Shown: positions 7,942-17,042, counted from the stretch's first letter. The stretch: DNA of 64,000 nt from JAVBMU01 sp031551755 (GCA_031551755.1 JAVBNE010000012.1:1-64000), one strand, 5' to 3'. The notes: generated from the sequence alone by a model not told the origin. Numbers and translations are program-made.

Positions 7942-8322
7942 CTATTTTGGCTCGCTCGGCGGACGCCATGAAGTCGCGGGGACCGCCTTCACGAACGTCC
8001 CCGAGCACCGCAACGTCAGAGTGCATCGGGCAGGCGCTTGACCCGGGCCCATGAGCAGCCAGCCAGGGCACGTGTCGCAAACCGCAACTGTGAGCACGCC
8101 CTCGGGGCCGTATCGGACCATGTCGACGATGCCGCGGTTTGCGGCAATCAGTCCTCGCTGGGCGGCGGTGAGTCGGACTGCCGGCTCCGGCCAACTCTCC
8201 CCCGACGCGGTGCCGGTCGCCCACGACACGGTCTTCGTCTTGCGTAGGACTGCGGCGGCCAGTGAGGCCGCTTGCGCCCGGGGCGGCAACGCCGCCTTCG
8301 TCTGGAACCAGGTCGGTGTCAT
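7942..8322 (-). CDS. Hypothetical protein with C-terminal zinc-binding-like cysteines
   Basis: 126 aa from the ATG at 8322. The C-terminal half has C-x2-C ('CDTC') followed by two spaced cysteines ('ARCTLTLRC'), a plausible zinc site. The N-terminal half is helical. The start is supported by GGGGAGG directly upstream and by a GCACAT nine bases before the ATG, the same geometry as the other island leader motifs. The gene is divergent from the hypothetical gene at 8369 and the 46-bp gap between them carries a motif copy facing each way. The frame is open upstream to 8502, but that extension has no start signal. Family not recognised. Confidence 0.55.
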   Translation of the reverse strand: MTPTWFQTKAALPPRAQAASLAAAVLRKTKTVSWATGTASGESWPEPAVRLTAAQRGLIAANRGIVDMVRYGPEGVLTVAVCDTCPGWLLMGPGQAPARCTLTLRCSGTFVKAVPATSWRPPSEPK

Positions 8323-8331
8323 GCCCTCCCC

Positions 8332-8340
8332 ATGTGCGTG
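8332..8340 (-). promoter_or_regulatory. Island leader motif, minus-strand copy (CACGCACAT)
   Basis: Read on the minus strand this is CACGCACAT, ending nine bases before the ATG at 8322. It mirrors the copy at 8351-8359 that faces the other way. Confidence 0.5.
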
Positions 8341-8350
8341 ATGCCCGCGG

Positions 8351-8359
8351 GACGCACAT
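8351..8359 (+). promoter_or_regulatory. Island leader motif, plus-strand copy (GACGCACAT)
   Basis: GACGCACAT ends nine bases before the ATG at 8369, with no Shine-Dalgarno sequence between. It matches CCCCGCACAT at the GCACAT core. Confidence 0.5.
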
Positions 8360-8368
8360 GGAACTGCC

Positions 8369-9148
8369 ATGACTACCCACACGATGCAGTTCGCGATCAT
8401 CGGCAACGAGCACGCCACCCACGCTGCCGCGCTCCATCTCGCCTCCCGGCACGCGGCCACCGCGATGTCGATCACGGACACCGTCCGCGACGTCCTGTAC
8501 ACCCTCGACCCCTACCTCGCCGGCTCCCACCGGTCCCACGCCGTGACCGGCACCTGGTCGGACCTTGCCTCCTGCCGAGGCTTGTCCGTTGAACTCTTGC
8601 GGCTGGCCGGGACGCTCATGGAACGAATCCCCGAGACGCTCGGGCGCCAATCGTTGCCCTCGGAGGCAGCACTCGAGTACGCCCGGATGCTCGACGCCTG
8701 GGTCTCACGTGCCGACATCGGACAACCGACTGTGCGCACCTTGATCGACCGTTTCGGGTGGGAAGGCGCCAAAGCCGAGGGAACCCACCGAAGCGAGATC
8801 GCGCGCCTACTGGCCGCGGTCCGCAACGTGGTTGTCCCCGCGGCTTTCGGACCTGACGTGTGGACCAATGAGCTGCTCGCACGCGCAGCCACGATTAGGG
8901 CGATCGACGGCCCGCGGCCCCTGGTCGTCACTGGCATCGAAACCGTCCCCGAGGTCCGGGCGCTGCGTCGGCACGGCTTCACCATCGTGGGCCTGTCCGA
9001 ACGTGCAGGCGGCATCAACACTGCCGCTGCCGGGCGAGACCTGGTCGACATCGTCATTCCGGCGACCGATGACCCTTTCGCACTGGCACGGGCCATCGAC
9101 GCTGCCGTCACCGCATCCGACCGGTCTCCCCTCGGCGCCGCAGCATGA
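8369..9148 (+). CDS. Hypothetical protein co-transcribed with a SNF2 helicase
   Basis: 259 aa. The last 85 residues ('RPLVVTGIETVPEVRALRRH', then 'TIVGLSERAG') weakly resemble the C-terminal part of phage-type deoxynucleoside monophosphate kinases, where a 'TGxRxxxEVxxLR' segment is typical. However, no P-loop is visible at the N terminus, so kinase activity is not supported. The N-terminal 'IGNEHATHAAALHLASRHA' is unrecognised. Its stop overlaps the ATG of the downstream helicase (ATGA), so the two are translationally coupled and probably work together. Confidence 0.65.
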   Translation: MTTHTMQFAIIGNEHATHAAALHLASRHAATAMSITDTVRDVLYTLDPYLAGSHRSHAVTGTWSDLASCRGLSVELLRLAGTLMERIPETLGRQSLPSEAALEYARMLDAWVSRADIGQPTVRTLIDRFGWEGAKAEGTHRSEIARLLAAVRNVVVPAAFGPDVWTNELLARAATIRAIDGPRPLVVTGIETVPEVRALRRHGFTIVGLSERAGGINTAAAGRDLVDIVIPATDDPFALARAIDAAVTASDRSPLGAAA

Positions 9149-11232
9149 CCCCAACAGCCACGCTCGCCGGCACATGGCGCCTACCCCACCTCGTGCTGGG
9201 CTTCAATCCGAACACCCCAATCCCCCACGGGGTTCGGCTGCCCGCCTACCCTCGACCACAGACCTGGGGAAGGCGAGCACCAGTGAGCCGGCCGCACACT
9301 CTGCTCGACTGGGTGCGCCAGCTTCCTGGGCGCCGGTTCGACCGAGAACATGGCCATTGGATCGTCACGGACCCTGGCCCCGAGCCTGATCGCGTTCTGG
9401 CCCAGCTTGGCTTCGAGGTGGATCTCACCCTTGGTGCACGCCGCAACGTCCGAACACTCGCCGACCTAGCGAGCCCAATCATTCGTCTCGACCCCTCGGA
9501 CGAGTGGTCCACGCTGATCTGGCCCAGGTTCGCCCAGCTCGGCAGTGCACTCCCGGCAGGTGCGGTGTGGGACGACGAGGCTGGACTCTTCCGAGTCGAC
9601 ACCACCGAGCTCTGCGGTAGCCGGCCCGGCCTGGACGTACCCGCCGATGTGAAACAGACCGCTGCCCTACTCCACGCACGGGCAGCGACCTCCGTTCGCA
9701 GGCCTTGCGGGTCATGGCCGCAAGCATTTGCCCGGCTCCCCCGGGCGCCGAAACGCCCCGCCCCAGGCATGGCCGCACTCCCACCGTGGTGGGGCAGGGA
9801 TCTGTTCGGGTACCAGGTTGCTGGCGCCTATGCCGTCGCTGGCGGTCACAGTCTGCTCGCTGACGAGCCCGGACTCGGCAAGACGACCATCGCGCTGGCA
9901 GCGCACGCGATCGTCGGCACTCGTCGCCAAGTCGTCGTCGCACCTCCGGTTGCGATCACGAACTGGGCTCGCGAGGCATCCGAATGCGGCCACAAGCACA
10001 TCGTCACCATCGTGCCCGGACGCAAGGTCCCAGTGCTGCCGGCCGCCGGCGTCGTCGTCGTGCCGGACTCGCTGCTGGCGTCCCGGGCCGAACTCGTCAC
10101 TGACCTAATCGATTGGAACCCGGACGGGCTGATCGTCGACGAGGTCCATCGGCTCAAGTCCTGGGCCTCGCAGCGCTCCCAAGCCGTACGATGCCTGGCC
10201 CGGCGGGTCACAGGATTGCGGGTGGCACTGTCCGGCACACCCATGCTGGCCAACGTCGCCGAACTACCAGCCGTGCTGGCGATCACAGGCCACCTGGAAG
10301 CCACCTTCGGTGGGCTGAGCTCGTTCCTGCGCACCTACGCCCGCCCAGACGGACGCGGCGGATGGACCACCCGCAAACGCACGTTGGAAGCCCTACGCAC
10401 CACATTCGACGAGCAGGTGTGGGTTCGCCGGACCAAGAAGGCTGTCTTCGCAGCCGATGACGGACCCCGAATGCCATCAGTGCGCCCACCTGAGCCGGTC
10501 TATGCCGATGTCGACCTGACCCAGTACGACCAAGTGCTCGCCGAACAGCATGCATCAATCGACGACTGGCTCGACAGACTACGAAGGACACCCACCGCCG
10601 ACGACATTGACCGGTTCGCCGCCGGTGCAATCGGGTTCATCTCACCGCTGCGCCACGCGGCCGGTCTTGCCAAGGTAGGTGCAGCCACCGAACGGATCGC
10701 AGCATGGACCCGCGAACACCAGGACCGACCGTTGCTCGTGTGGGTACACCACAACGACGTCGCCGAAGCCCTGACCCAAGCGAGCAAGAGCCTGGGTCTA
10801 CGGGTCGCGGCCCTTCGCGGTGGTATGAGTTCGAACCGTCGAGGCGTAATCGTCGAGGAGTTCCAGTCCGGGGCCTACGACGTTCTGATCTGCTCACTGC
10901 ATGCGGCTGGCGTCGCGGTCACCCTCACCCGGTCCAGTGACAACCTGATCGTCGAATCCGACTGGACACCTGCGATCCTCTCCCAGGCACGGGACCGCAC
11001 CTCCCGCCTTGGACAAACACGCACGGTCACCACAACGGTCTTGCTTGCCCGTGACACCATCGACGAACACATGCAGCAAGTCCAACGCGCCAAGGCCGAC
11101 GACCTGGATGTCCTGCTCGGAGACCGCAACGGGACCGCGGTCATGGACGGCGAACTGGCCACCCCGCGCGCGATCGTGCGAGCGATGATCATGGAGCAGA
11201 TTGCCCCCGAACACGCGCGACGAGTCGCATGA
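9145..11232 (+). CDS. SNF2-family (SMARCAL1/HARP-like) DNA-dependent ATPase
   Basis: 695 aa. Helicase motifs are complete: Walker A 'DEPGLGKTT' near residue 240, 'VVVAPPVAITNWAREA' (motif Ia), Walker B box 'VDEVHRLK', motif III 'LSGTPM', then motifs V and VI ('LICSLHAAGVAVTLTRSSD', 'QARDRTSRLGQTR'). Near residue 60 'LPGRRFDREHGHWIV' resembles the HARP-type substrate-recognition segment that precedes the motor in SMARCAL1-like annealing helicases. The predicted role is ATP-driven remodelling or annealing of DNA or DNA-protein complexes. Prokaryotic SNF2 genes of this size are frequent in phage-defence islands. It overlaps the upstream hypothetical gene by 4 bp. Confidence 0.85.
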   Translation: MTPTATLAGTWRLPHLVLGFNPNTPIPHGVRLPAYPRPQTWGRRAPVSRPHTLLDWVRQLPGRRFDREHGHWIVTDPGPEPDRVLAQLGFEVDLTLGARRNVRTLADLASPIIRLDPSDEWSTLIWPRFAQLGSALPAGAVWDDEAGLFRVDTTELCGSRPGLDVPADVKQTAALLHARAATSVRRPCGSWPQAFARLPRAPKRPAPGMAALPPWWGRDLFGYQVAGAYAVAGGHSLLADEPGLGKTTIALAAHAIVGTRRQVVVAPPVAITNWAREASECGHKHIVTIVPGRKVPVLPAAGVVVVPDSLLASRAELVTDLIDWNPDGLIVDEVHRLKSWASQRSQAVRCLARRVTGLRVALSGTPMLANVAELPAVLAITGHLEATFGGLSSFLRTYARPDGRGGWTTRKRTLEALRTTFDEQVWVRRTKKAVFAADDGPRMPSVRPPEPVYADVDLTQYDQVLAEQHASIDDWLDRLRRTPTADDIDRFAAGAIGFISPLRHAAGLAKVGAATERIAAWTREHQDRPLLVWVHHNDVAEALTQASKSLGLRVAALRGGMSSNRRGVIVEEFQSGAYDVLICSLHAAGVAVTLTRSSDNLIVESDWTPAILSQARDRTSRLGQTRTVTTTVLLARDTIDEHMQQVQRAKADDLDVLLGDRNGTAVMDGELATPRAIVRAMIMEQIAPEHARRVA

Positions 11233-11285
11233 TTGAAGGCTGACCAGTTCAGGCTCTTAGTCCCTTGACGGCGGGACGTTAGGCC

Positions 11286-11315
11286 TTCACGTGGCCCTTT
11301 CGCCCCGGATAGGAT
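11286..11315 (+). promoter_or_regulatory. Candidate promoter for a leaderless SEFIR/TIR-like mRNA
   Basis: TTCACG (11286-11291) and TAGGAT (11310-11315) are 18 bp apart and resemble -35/-10 elements. TAGGAT ends six bases before the ATG at 11322 and no SD intervenes, so the transcript would begin at the start codon. Confidence 0.5.
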
Positions 11316-11321
11316 CTCGAG

Positions 11322-13040
11322 ATGAAAGAGGTGTTTCTAAGCTACGCACATGACGACCATGGCCCACCACTAATGCGTTGGCTGCGTTCACAGCTTGCCG
11401 AGCGCGGTTGGACGGCCGTGACTGATGAAGATCTACCAAAACTCAACCCCGCTTCCATGCCGGAGTGGATGACCAAAGTCATTCGCCACTATCCGGTCGT
11501 GGCGATAATGACGGACGAGTACGTCAGTCAGTTTCTTGACGGCGATTCACCTATGAATCGACGCGGGGTTTTGTACGAATCTCGAATTATTGCATCCGTG
11601 ATCTATGGTACCGTCGGGAACTCCAATTGTAGGATCATTCCTGTCCGATTCTGGGAGGTTAATCCTACGGAGGTTCCACCACCGCTGAGCAATCTGCTCT
11701 GGACGACGCTCGATAGAGAAACAGCTTCGGGAATGTGCGAACTAACCACGAGACTATCCGCTCTTTCGCAATTAACATACTCGGATATCGCCGGTCCTGA
11801 ACCTGAACCTGATTCTTCCGACGTTACTACCAAGAAAGCTTCCCAGAAGACTCGCCCGGTTCCGGAAACCTTAATGGATCCGTCAGAACTGTCAACCGAC
11901 CTGACGACTCTTGGCATGAATGACGCGCAGAGGACTCAACTGGTCGAGCGCTGCGTGCGCTACATCGACTCCGGTGAACAGAATGTATCTCAGTGGATCT
12001 ACGACAACTACACGGCCCTTGAGAAAGCGGCCAAATCGACTGGCGACTTCACTGCAATATCTCGACTATCGACGGCCCTCAAGGGGTTACTTGGGCAGTC
12101 CTCCACCCTGCCGGTACAGATACGTACCTCGCTTATTGCGAGAACGAAGATCTGCCTCGACGGTTGGGTACTACAGCGCCAGAACCGCCTGTACGAAGCG
12201 GAACGTGCGACCAAGGAGGGCCTACACCTCGCACACACCGTCGAGGATAGACCCACGGCGATCTACGCTAGAAAGTGTTTGGCTAGAATATACAGAATTG
12301 CTGGCGAGCAGATATTGGAACCTGCAGATGCTCTTAGAAGGTTCGATATCAGCATCGAGCGCATCGAAGAGGCCATTCTTGAGTTTAGTAGTAGCGATTT
12401 CAAGCCAGATGTAATCGGTGACTGTTTGGAGTTAAAGTCTCGTGCCTACCTGTCTCGATTTCGAAGATCTCAGGAACCACGGGACTTGATCGCAGCTCGC
12501 GCAGCAAACAGCGAAGCGCTTACTCAACTTCCGGCCGACACGTCCAAAGACTATCTAGATGCAATGATAACGGCCTCCCGCCTTTGTTTCGAAGAACACG
12601 ACGTTGCCAAGGCTGACCTGATTCTTCGCTCGGTATTGCAGAAGATCGATTTTGTGGACTCACGATCTGAGATACTAGCGCGTACTCTATTCGAAAAAAG
12701 CGTTACCTCCCAGAATGACGTAGCACAGCGACGTTCGGAGCTGGAAAGAGCGCGCACAATCTTCGATATCAATGGGCAGGCCTACAATGCTTCCGAATGC
12801 ACCTGGGAACTGTTCTTCCTTGAGCCGGGAGACAATGGCGGAATCGACTTCGAGGGATTGCGCTCTCTCGAACAAATAGAACCCAACGCAATGCGACGTG
12901 TTGTCGCTGTCGAGATTGCCGAACGGCAACTCGCGATGGCGATTGATTTTGCACCCGGCATGCGCCCAAACTCGGCTGGATACTGGCGTCATGTCCTGAG
13001 GCAGATTTCCCCTGATCTCGACCTAGAAGATATCCGTTGA
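11322..13040 (+). CDS. SEFIR/TIR-like domain protein with C-terminal helical repeats
   Basis: 572 aa. The N terminus 'EVFLSYAHDD' and the later 'GVLYESRIIASVIYG' and 'IIPVRFWE' are typical of SEFIR/TIR_2 domains (about residues 1-150). A Pro/Ser-rich linker follows, and then a long alpha-helical region from about residue 190 to the end that looks like degenerate TPR-type repeats. Proteins with a TIR-type domain plus repeats often act as single-gene or modular antiviral sensors in bacteria, but NADase activity cannot be claimed from sequence alone. The gene is clearly AT-richer than its neighbours (28 of 60 bases in 12421-12480 are G/C) and its codon use differs, so it was probably acquired separately. 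It is convergent with the broken helicase that follows. Confidence 0.8.
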   Translation: MKEVFLSYAHDDHGPPLMRWLRSQLAERGWTAVTDEDLPKLNPASMPEWMTKVIRHYPVVAIMTDEYVSQFLDGDSPMNRRGVLYESRIIASVIYGTVGNSNCRIIPVRFWEVNPTEVPPPLSNLLWTTLDRETASGMCELTTRLSALSQLTYSDIAGPEPEPDSSDVTTKKASQKTRPVPETLMDPSELSTDLTTLGMNDAQRTQLVERCVRYIDSGEQNVSQWIYDNYTALEKAAKSTGDFTAISRLSTALKGLLGQSSTLPVQIRTSLIARTKICLDGWVLQRQNRLYEAERATKEGLHLAHTVEDRPTAIYARKCLARIYRIAGEQILEPADALRRFDISIERIEEAILEFSSSDFKPDVIGDCLELKSRAYLSRFRRSQEPRDLIAARAANSEALTQLPADTSKDYLDAMITASRLCFEEHDVAKADLILRSVLQKIDFVDSRSEILARTLFEKSVTSQNDVAQRRSELERARTIFDINGQAYNASECTWELFFLEPGDNGGIDFEGLRSLEQIEPNAMRRVVAVEIAERQLAMAIDFAPGMRPNSAGYWRHVLRQISPDLDLEDIR

Positions 13041-13047
13041 GTATCTC

Positions 13048-13063
13048 TGGAAGAGTTCTTCCA
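13048..13063 (+). terminator. Possible short terminator hairpin
   Basis: TGGAAGA and TCTTCCA form a small hairpin 8 bp after the stop of the SEFIR/TIR-like gene, followed by TATA but no clear T-run. Weak evidence. Confidence 0.3.
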
Positions 13064-13076
13064 TATAGCGCGTCTA

Positions 13077-14140
13077 CTATGCAGCGACCGTTCTACGCAA
13101 CGGGCCTTTCAGCCGGTCGACGGCCTGCTCGATCCGTGTGGTGCGGGACGTGAATGCCTCGAGAGCGCCGAGGTAGAGCTTTCGGGCCGCGGCCCCGTAC
13201 TGGAACACGGACTGACCCGCGCGCAGCAGCCGGGGATCAAGAACCGCAACCACCCCGTCATCGCCGGTAGAACGGATCAGCCGACCGGCCGCTTGTTCCA
13301 GTAGAAGTGCAGCATCCGCACCGTAGACAAGGTGGTCGACGGACCACCTGTTGGTGGTGTCGAGCCGCCTCATCATGGCCTCCACCCTCGCCTCATCCAC
13401 CGGGTTGGGGGCAGCTCTGGGTACACGGTCAACGATGACCAGCCGGCAAGTTGCACCTGGGGCATCGGTTCCAGTCATGAGCGACTTCGTGCCAACGAGA
13501 ACCGCCGACGTGTCCTCACGCCATTGCTGGACAAGCTGGCGAACCGGGACGCCGGACCACTGGTCAAGTACTTGCCATCGCCCGGCTGCGCGCTCTCGCA
13601 GCGTGCTGGCCATTGCCCTGCCCGCGTTCGATGTGGCGGTCAGCACCAAGGCGTGTCCGGCGCTGGCCTCAACCAGCCGGGTAGCGATCCCCCGCGCCCA
13701 GACCGCGTGCCCGTCGACGCCGAACGCTGGTGCCCTGCCAGCAGTTCCGGGCCTGGACAGGATCGCAACATCAGCTTCGTCGGTTGCCCTGGGCACAAGC
13801 AGTAGTGAGCGAGCGTACGCCCCGGAGAACGGCGTGGGACGTACAACCACAGTCGTGTCCAGGCCGGCCTCACGTTCGAATCCGGAGGGAAGCGTGGCTG
13901 ATACGCAGGTGACCGACAGCGGGTAGGTCACCGGGGCGTCGTCTCCCGGGCTGAGGTCATTCTCGTCGGGCACAGCCCTGGCCTGCCAGAGGTTTGCTCG
14001 AAGGAGCCCTGACACGTCCACGGGTGAGAGCTTGATCGCCGGAGTGTTTTCACTGCCTCGTTCGACCCACCGCGCAAGGGATGGGTCACCGTCTGCGGCA
14101 TCGGCGAGGTCGACCAGCTCACCGGCTCCGCAGCGCCTGG
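13077..14140 (-). pseudogene. DinG/Rad3-like helicase, C-terminal half only
   Basis: Only the second half of an XPD/DinG-type superfamily 2 helicase is present. Seen are 'CVSATLP', 'HALVLTATSNAGRAMASTLRE', 'VLVGTKSLMTGTDAPGATCRLVIVDRVP' and 'LLEQAAGRLIRS' (motif VI). Walker A, the DEAH box and the Fe-S cysteines, which should lie some 300-400 residues upstream, are missing. Convincing helicase-like sequence fades out near 14,140, where it meets the sense sequence of a surface-protein gene on the other strand. The frame continues open to 14,555, but that part is merely antisense to the surface gene. The 5' end given is therefore approximate. Confidence 0.7.
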
Positions 14141-14144
14141 TGAC

Positions 14145-15710
14145 GTGTGGGTGCCGGGTGCCGGAACCGATGAGTTCCAGGACATCAAGGCCAAGGTCAC
14201 TTGGTACGGCCCGTACTCGACGCCGCAGCCGCAGGAAGACACCGCACCCGCGGGTGCCCCGGTCGCGGGTGTGGAGACGGTCGTCTTCCCGGGCCCGGGT
14301 CGAGTGATGTCTCCTGGAACGGTCACCGCGCCGGCTGATGGCTTCTACACCGCGGTCTTGTCGGTCTCCAAGGCCGACCAGGGCGCGAACGCGATCAAGC
14401 TCCGGGAGAACTGGACCGCCCCGTTCTTCGAGGAGGTCGAGACGTCGGTCGTGAAGTCGATCGTCAAGCACCGGTCCATGGCGCGTGAGTACAACGTGGC
14501 CCCGGGCGGCCGCGCGTTCGACACCATCACGATTGATGGCTTGGCCGCCGATCATGGTCAGTTCCTCGGTTTGGGCAAGTGGGCCGCGGACACCAAGACC
14601 GCGGACCTACGCGTCTACGGTCCGTTCGAGCAGGCCCCGGCATCTGCTGAGGTGCCTGAAGGCGCCCCGGTCTTCTACGAGAGCACCGTCGAGGCGGTCA
14701 ACGGAACATTTGACATCGGGTACGACGATGCGGCGCCGATCACCATGCCCGCCAAGACGAGGTTCGCGACCGGTGACCACTACGTGTTCGTCTACCACCT
14801 GACCGGCGATAGCCGGACCGAAGAGTTCACCTCGCCGTTCAACGACGTCAGGGAGCGCTTCTTCGTTCCTGGACCGCAGGCACCGACCGAGCCGCCGACC
14901 GTCGTGACGCAGGCCCAGCCTGAAGCGCTCGTCGGCGAAGGCTTCGAGGACGTCGCGCTCGTCACCGGCAAGACCGAGGACGGAGACTTCCTGACGTTTG
15001 AGGCCTACGGTCCTCGGGACCGGTCCACCGCACCGACCTGTGCAGGCACCCCCACGTGGGTATCGGCGCGGATTCCGGTCACGGGCCAGGGCTACTACCA
15101 CTCCGGCAAGACGAAGGTCACCAAAGCCGGAGCGGTCGACTGGGTCGAGACCCTGTACGCCGCTGACGGCACCATCAAGCACCGCGGCAAGTGCGGGGCA
15201 CCCGGCGAGACAACCGTCATCACTGACGGCCCGTGGGTCACCACCAAGGCCACCTCCACCCACGAAGACAAGCCCGTCGTGGGTGACCGGATCTGGGACA
15301 CCATCCAGACCGGCGGGACCTTCCCGACCGGATCGACCGTGACCGTTGACCTCTTCTACGCCTCCCCTGGCGAGAAGCTGACCTGCCAGGCGCCGATCTG
15401 GACCTCGGACGCGATCACCATCGTCGACGGTGTGACCTCCTACCGGACCGGCACCTACACGGCCACCAAGGCCGGCACCTACGGCTGGGTCGAACGGGCC
15501 ACCGGCCCCGACAAGACCCAGATCGACAAGGGCAAGTGCGGCGAAGCCGCCGAAACCCTGACCGTCACCGCGCCCCCGGTTGCTGACGGTGGTCGCCTTG
15601 CGACGACTGGTGCCAGCGTCGCGGCTATCGGTATCGGAGCGCTCGTTCTGATCGGGGCGGGAGCGGGTCTGGTGTTCTCTCGCCGCCGGGCAGCTCGCCT
15701 GAGCGCCTGA
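14145..15710 (+). pseudogene. LAxTG-anchored surface protein lacking its N terminus
   Basis: The 521-residue open frame has repeated Ig/beta-sandwich-like modules ('VTAPADGFYTAV', 'TVTVDLFYASPGEKLTCQAPIWTSD', 'TATKAGTYGWVERATGPDKTQIDKGKCGEA'). It ends with a complete sortase signal: LATTG, a hydrophobic stretch and a RRRAAR tail (about residues 483-521). LAxTG is the class E type found in actinobacteria. There is no signal peptide, and the GTG at 14145 has no ribosome-binding site. The open frame starts at 14,028 after a stop. A secreted anchored protein without a signal peptide cannot reach the wall, so this is a 5'-truncated gene. Truncation is at the same point as the helicase on the other strand. 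Confidence 0.75.
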
Positions 15711-15719
15711 TCTGACGAT

Positions 15720-15757
15720 GTGAAGGGCCGGAAGTCGAACAGCTTCCGGCCCTTCAC
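15720..15757 (+). terminator. Intrinsic terminator after the surface-protein gene
   Basis: GTGAAGGGCCGGAAG and CTTCCGGCCCTTCAC form a perfect 15-bp stem with an 8-base loop, 10 bp after the stop codon. There is no long T-run. Confidence 0.8.
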
Positions 15758-15847
15758 GGTCTCTGGTTAAGGCAAATCGCGTTCGGTCTGATTGGATCGG
15801 AGCAGGCAGGGGCCGTCGGCGGCGGCTCGCAAGAACGGAGCAAGACG

Positions 15848-16933
15848 ATGACGAATCTGGGCGCAGAAGAGACCCAGGAGTTGGAACCGCTGCGAGACAC
15901 CCAAGTGTTTGACCTGGAAGACCAGAGCTCGAATGACGAGCCCACACCGCCTCGGCGTCGCCGGTGGCCCTGGATCGTTGCCGTCGTGGCCGCTGTGTTT
16001 GTGCTGTTCGCCGGTGTCCTCTTTGGCGTTCAGATGTCGAACCAGCGGGCCCTCACAGCAGCGACGGATGCCCACAGGGTGGCAGCTTCCGAGCTCACGA
16101 CCGCGTCGAGTGGTCTGACCGATGCCACCGAGGACGGCCAGGCAGTTCACGACGAGTCAGCTGGGCAGGTCGCAGACGACGCCATCCGCAGGAGCCTTGC
16201 GCAGGCGCTGGATGCCACCACAGCACTCACCTCGCAAGCCTCCTCGGTCCCTCGGTCGGGAGTCTTCGAGTCTGCGGGCGAAGCGCGGACGGCAACGCAG
16301 GACGTCGACCTCCTCACGCACCGCGTCACCGCACAATCAAGGTCGCTGAGGGAAGCAACCGCAGCGGTTTCAGTTGCCCACGAGGAGTGGCGGCTCGCAC
16401 AGGCGACCGCTGCTCTCGATACGGCATCCGGCAAGCTCACCGCTTCGATCCGGGCTGGTGAGGCCGCCTTCTTGGGCTCGGAGGGGCGAGTGTCCGACAA
16501 CGGTCTGCGCCAGGCGCTGCGCGCGACGCTCGACAAGGCAAGCACCACCAGCAAGCAGGCGATTGAACGCGCGGATATCACCGCCGTGCAGGCGGCTACC
16601 AAGTCGATGGTCGACGCGACGACCGCCGTTGAAGGGTCAGCTCGTGCGGTTTCGGATGCCCAGACCACGTGGCAGGCGCAGCAGAGTCCACGAACCCAGG
16701 CGCAGACTGAGCGCGGCACCGGGGGCACGCCAAAGAGCGGCAGCGGTGGCTCCAGGACCGGAACTGGCAGTAATGGCACTGGAAGTGGCCGGACCGGCAG
16801 CTCTGGCAGTTCTGGGGGCGCCAAGAGCGGAGGCTCGACGAGCGGTGGTGGCTGGACCACTCATGAGGGCTGGGGCGACGGCGGAGGGGTCGGTGTCTGC
16901 GGTGATACCGCAGGCAACTCGTGGGCGTGCTGA
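15848..16933 (+). CDS. Type II membrane protein with coiled-coil and Gly/Ser-rich tail
   Basis: 361 aa. The N-terminal 40 residues are acidic then basic (RRRRWPW), followed by a single membrane helix at about residues 41-62, so the bulk is outside the cell. Residues 65-280 are Ala/Thr-rich and helical, probably coiled coil. Residues 285-340 are a Gly/Ser/Thr repeat tract, and the end carries two cysteines ('VCGDTAGNSWAC'). ATG 15848 has a GGAG nearby. No enzymatic motif is seen. It follows the truncated LAxTG gene by 137 bp but has its own terminators on both sides. A spacer or cell-surface role is likely; family not recognised. Confidence 0.65.
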   Translation: MTNLGAEETQELEPLRDTQVFDLEDQSSNDEPTPPRRRRWPWIVAVVAAVFVLFAGVLFGVQMSNQRALTAATDAHRVAASELTTASSGLTDATEDGQAVHDESAGQVADDAIRRSLAQALDATTALTSQASSVPRSGVFESAGEARTATQDVDLLTHRVTAQSRSLREATAAVSVAHEEWRLAQATAALDTASGKLTASIRAGEAAFLGSEGRVSDNGLRQALRATLDKASTTSKQAIERADITAVQAATKSMVDATTAVEGSARAVSDAQTTWQAQQSPRTQAQTERGTGGTPKSGSGGSRTGTGSNGTGSGRTGSSGSSGGAKSGGSTSGGGWTTHEGWGDGGGVGVCGDTAGNSWAC

Positions 16934-16950
16934 GGCGATAGCATCCTTGT

Positions 16951-16989
16951 GCGACCCCGGATCCATGCCCCCTGCGGATCCGGGGTCGC
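16951..16989 (+). terminator. Intrinsic terminator with T-tract
   Basis: GCGACCCCGGATCC pairs with GGATCCGGGGTCGC (14 bp, 11-base loop), followed by CTTTT. It terminates the membrane-protein gene. Confidence 0.85.
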
Positions 16990-17042
16990 CTTTTCGGATC
17001 ATGTTTCCGTAGTCGGCCCGTCCTCCAGGCTCTACTTGCGCC

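Noticed and set aside
7892..8650. Long minus-strand open frame covering the start of the gene at 8369
   Set aside because: It is Gly/Arg/Pro-rich without recognisable domains and antisense to a better-supported gene; another minus-strand frame in the same place has a good SD and motif.
14140..14555. Upstream extension of the helicase frame on the minus strand
   Set aside because: This part is antisense to the surface-protein modules and has no helicase motifs, so it is only an absence of stop codons.
14607..15947. 446-codon minus-strand open frame
   Set aside because: It is the mirror of the LAxTG protein and terminator region, low-complexity and without family features.
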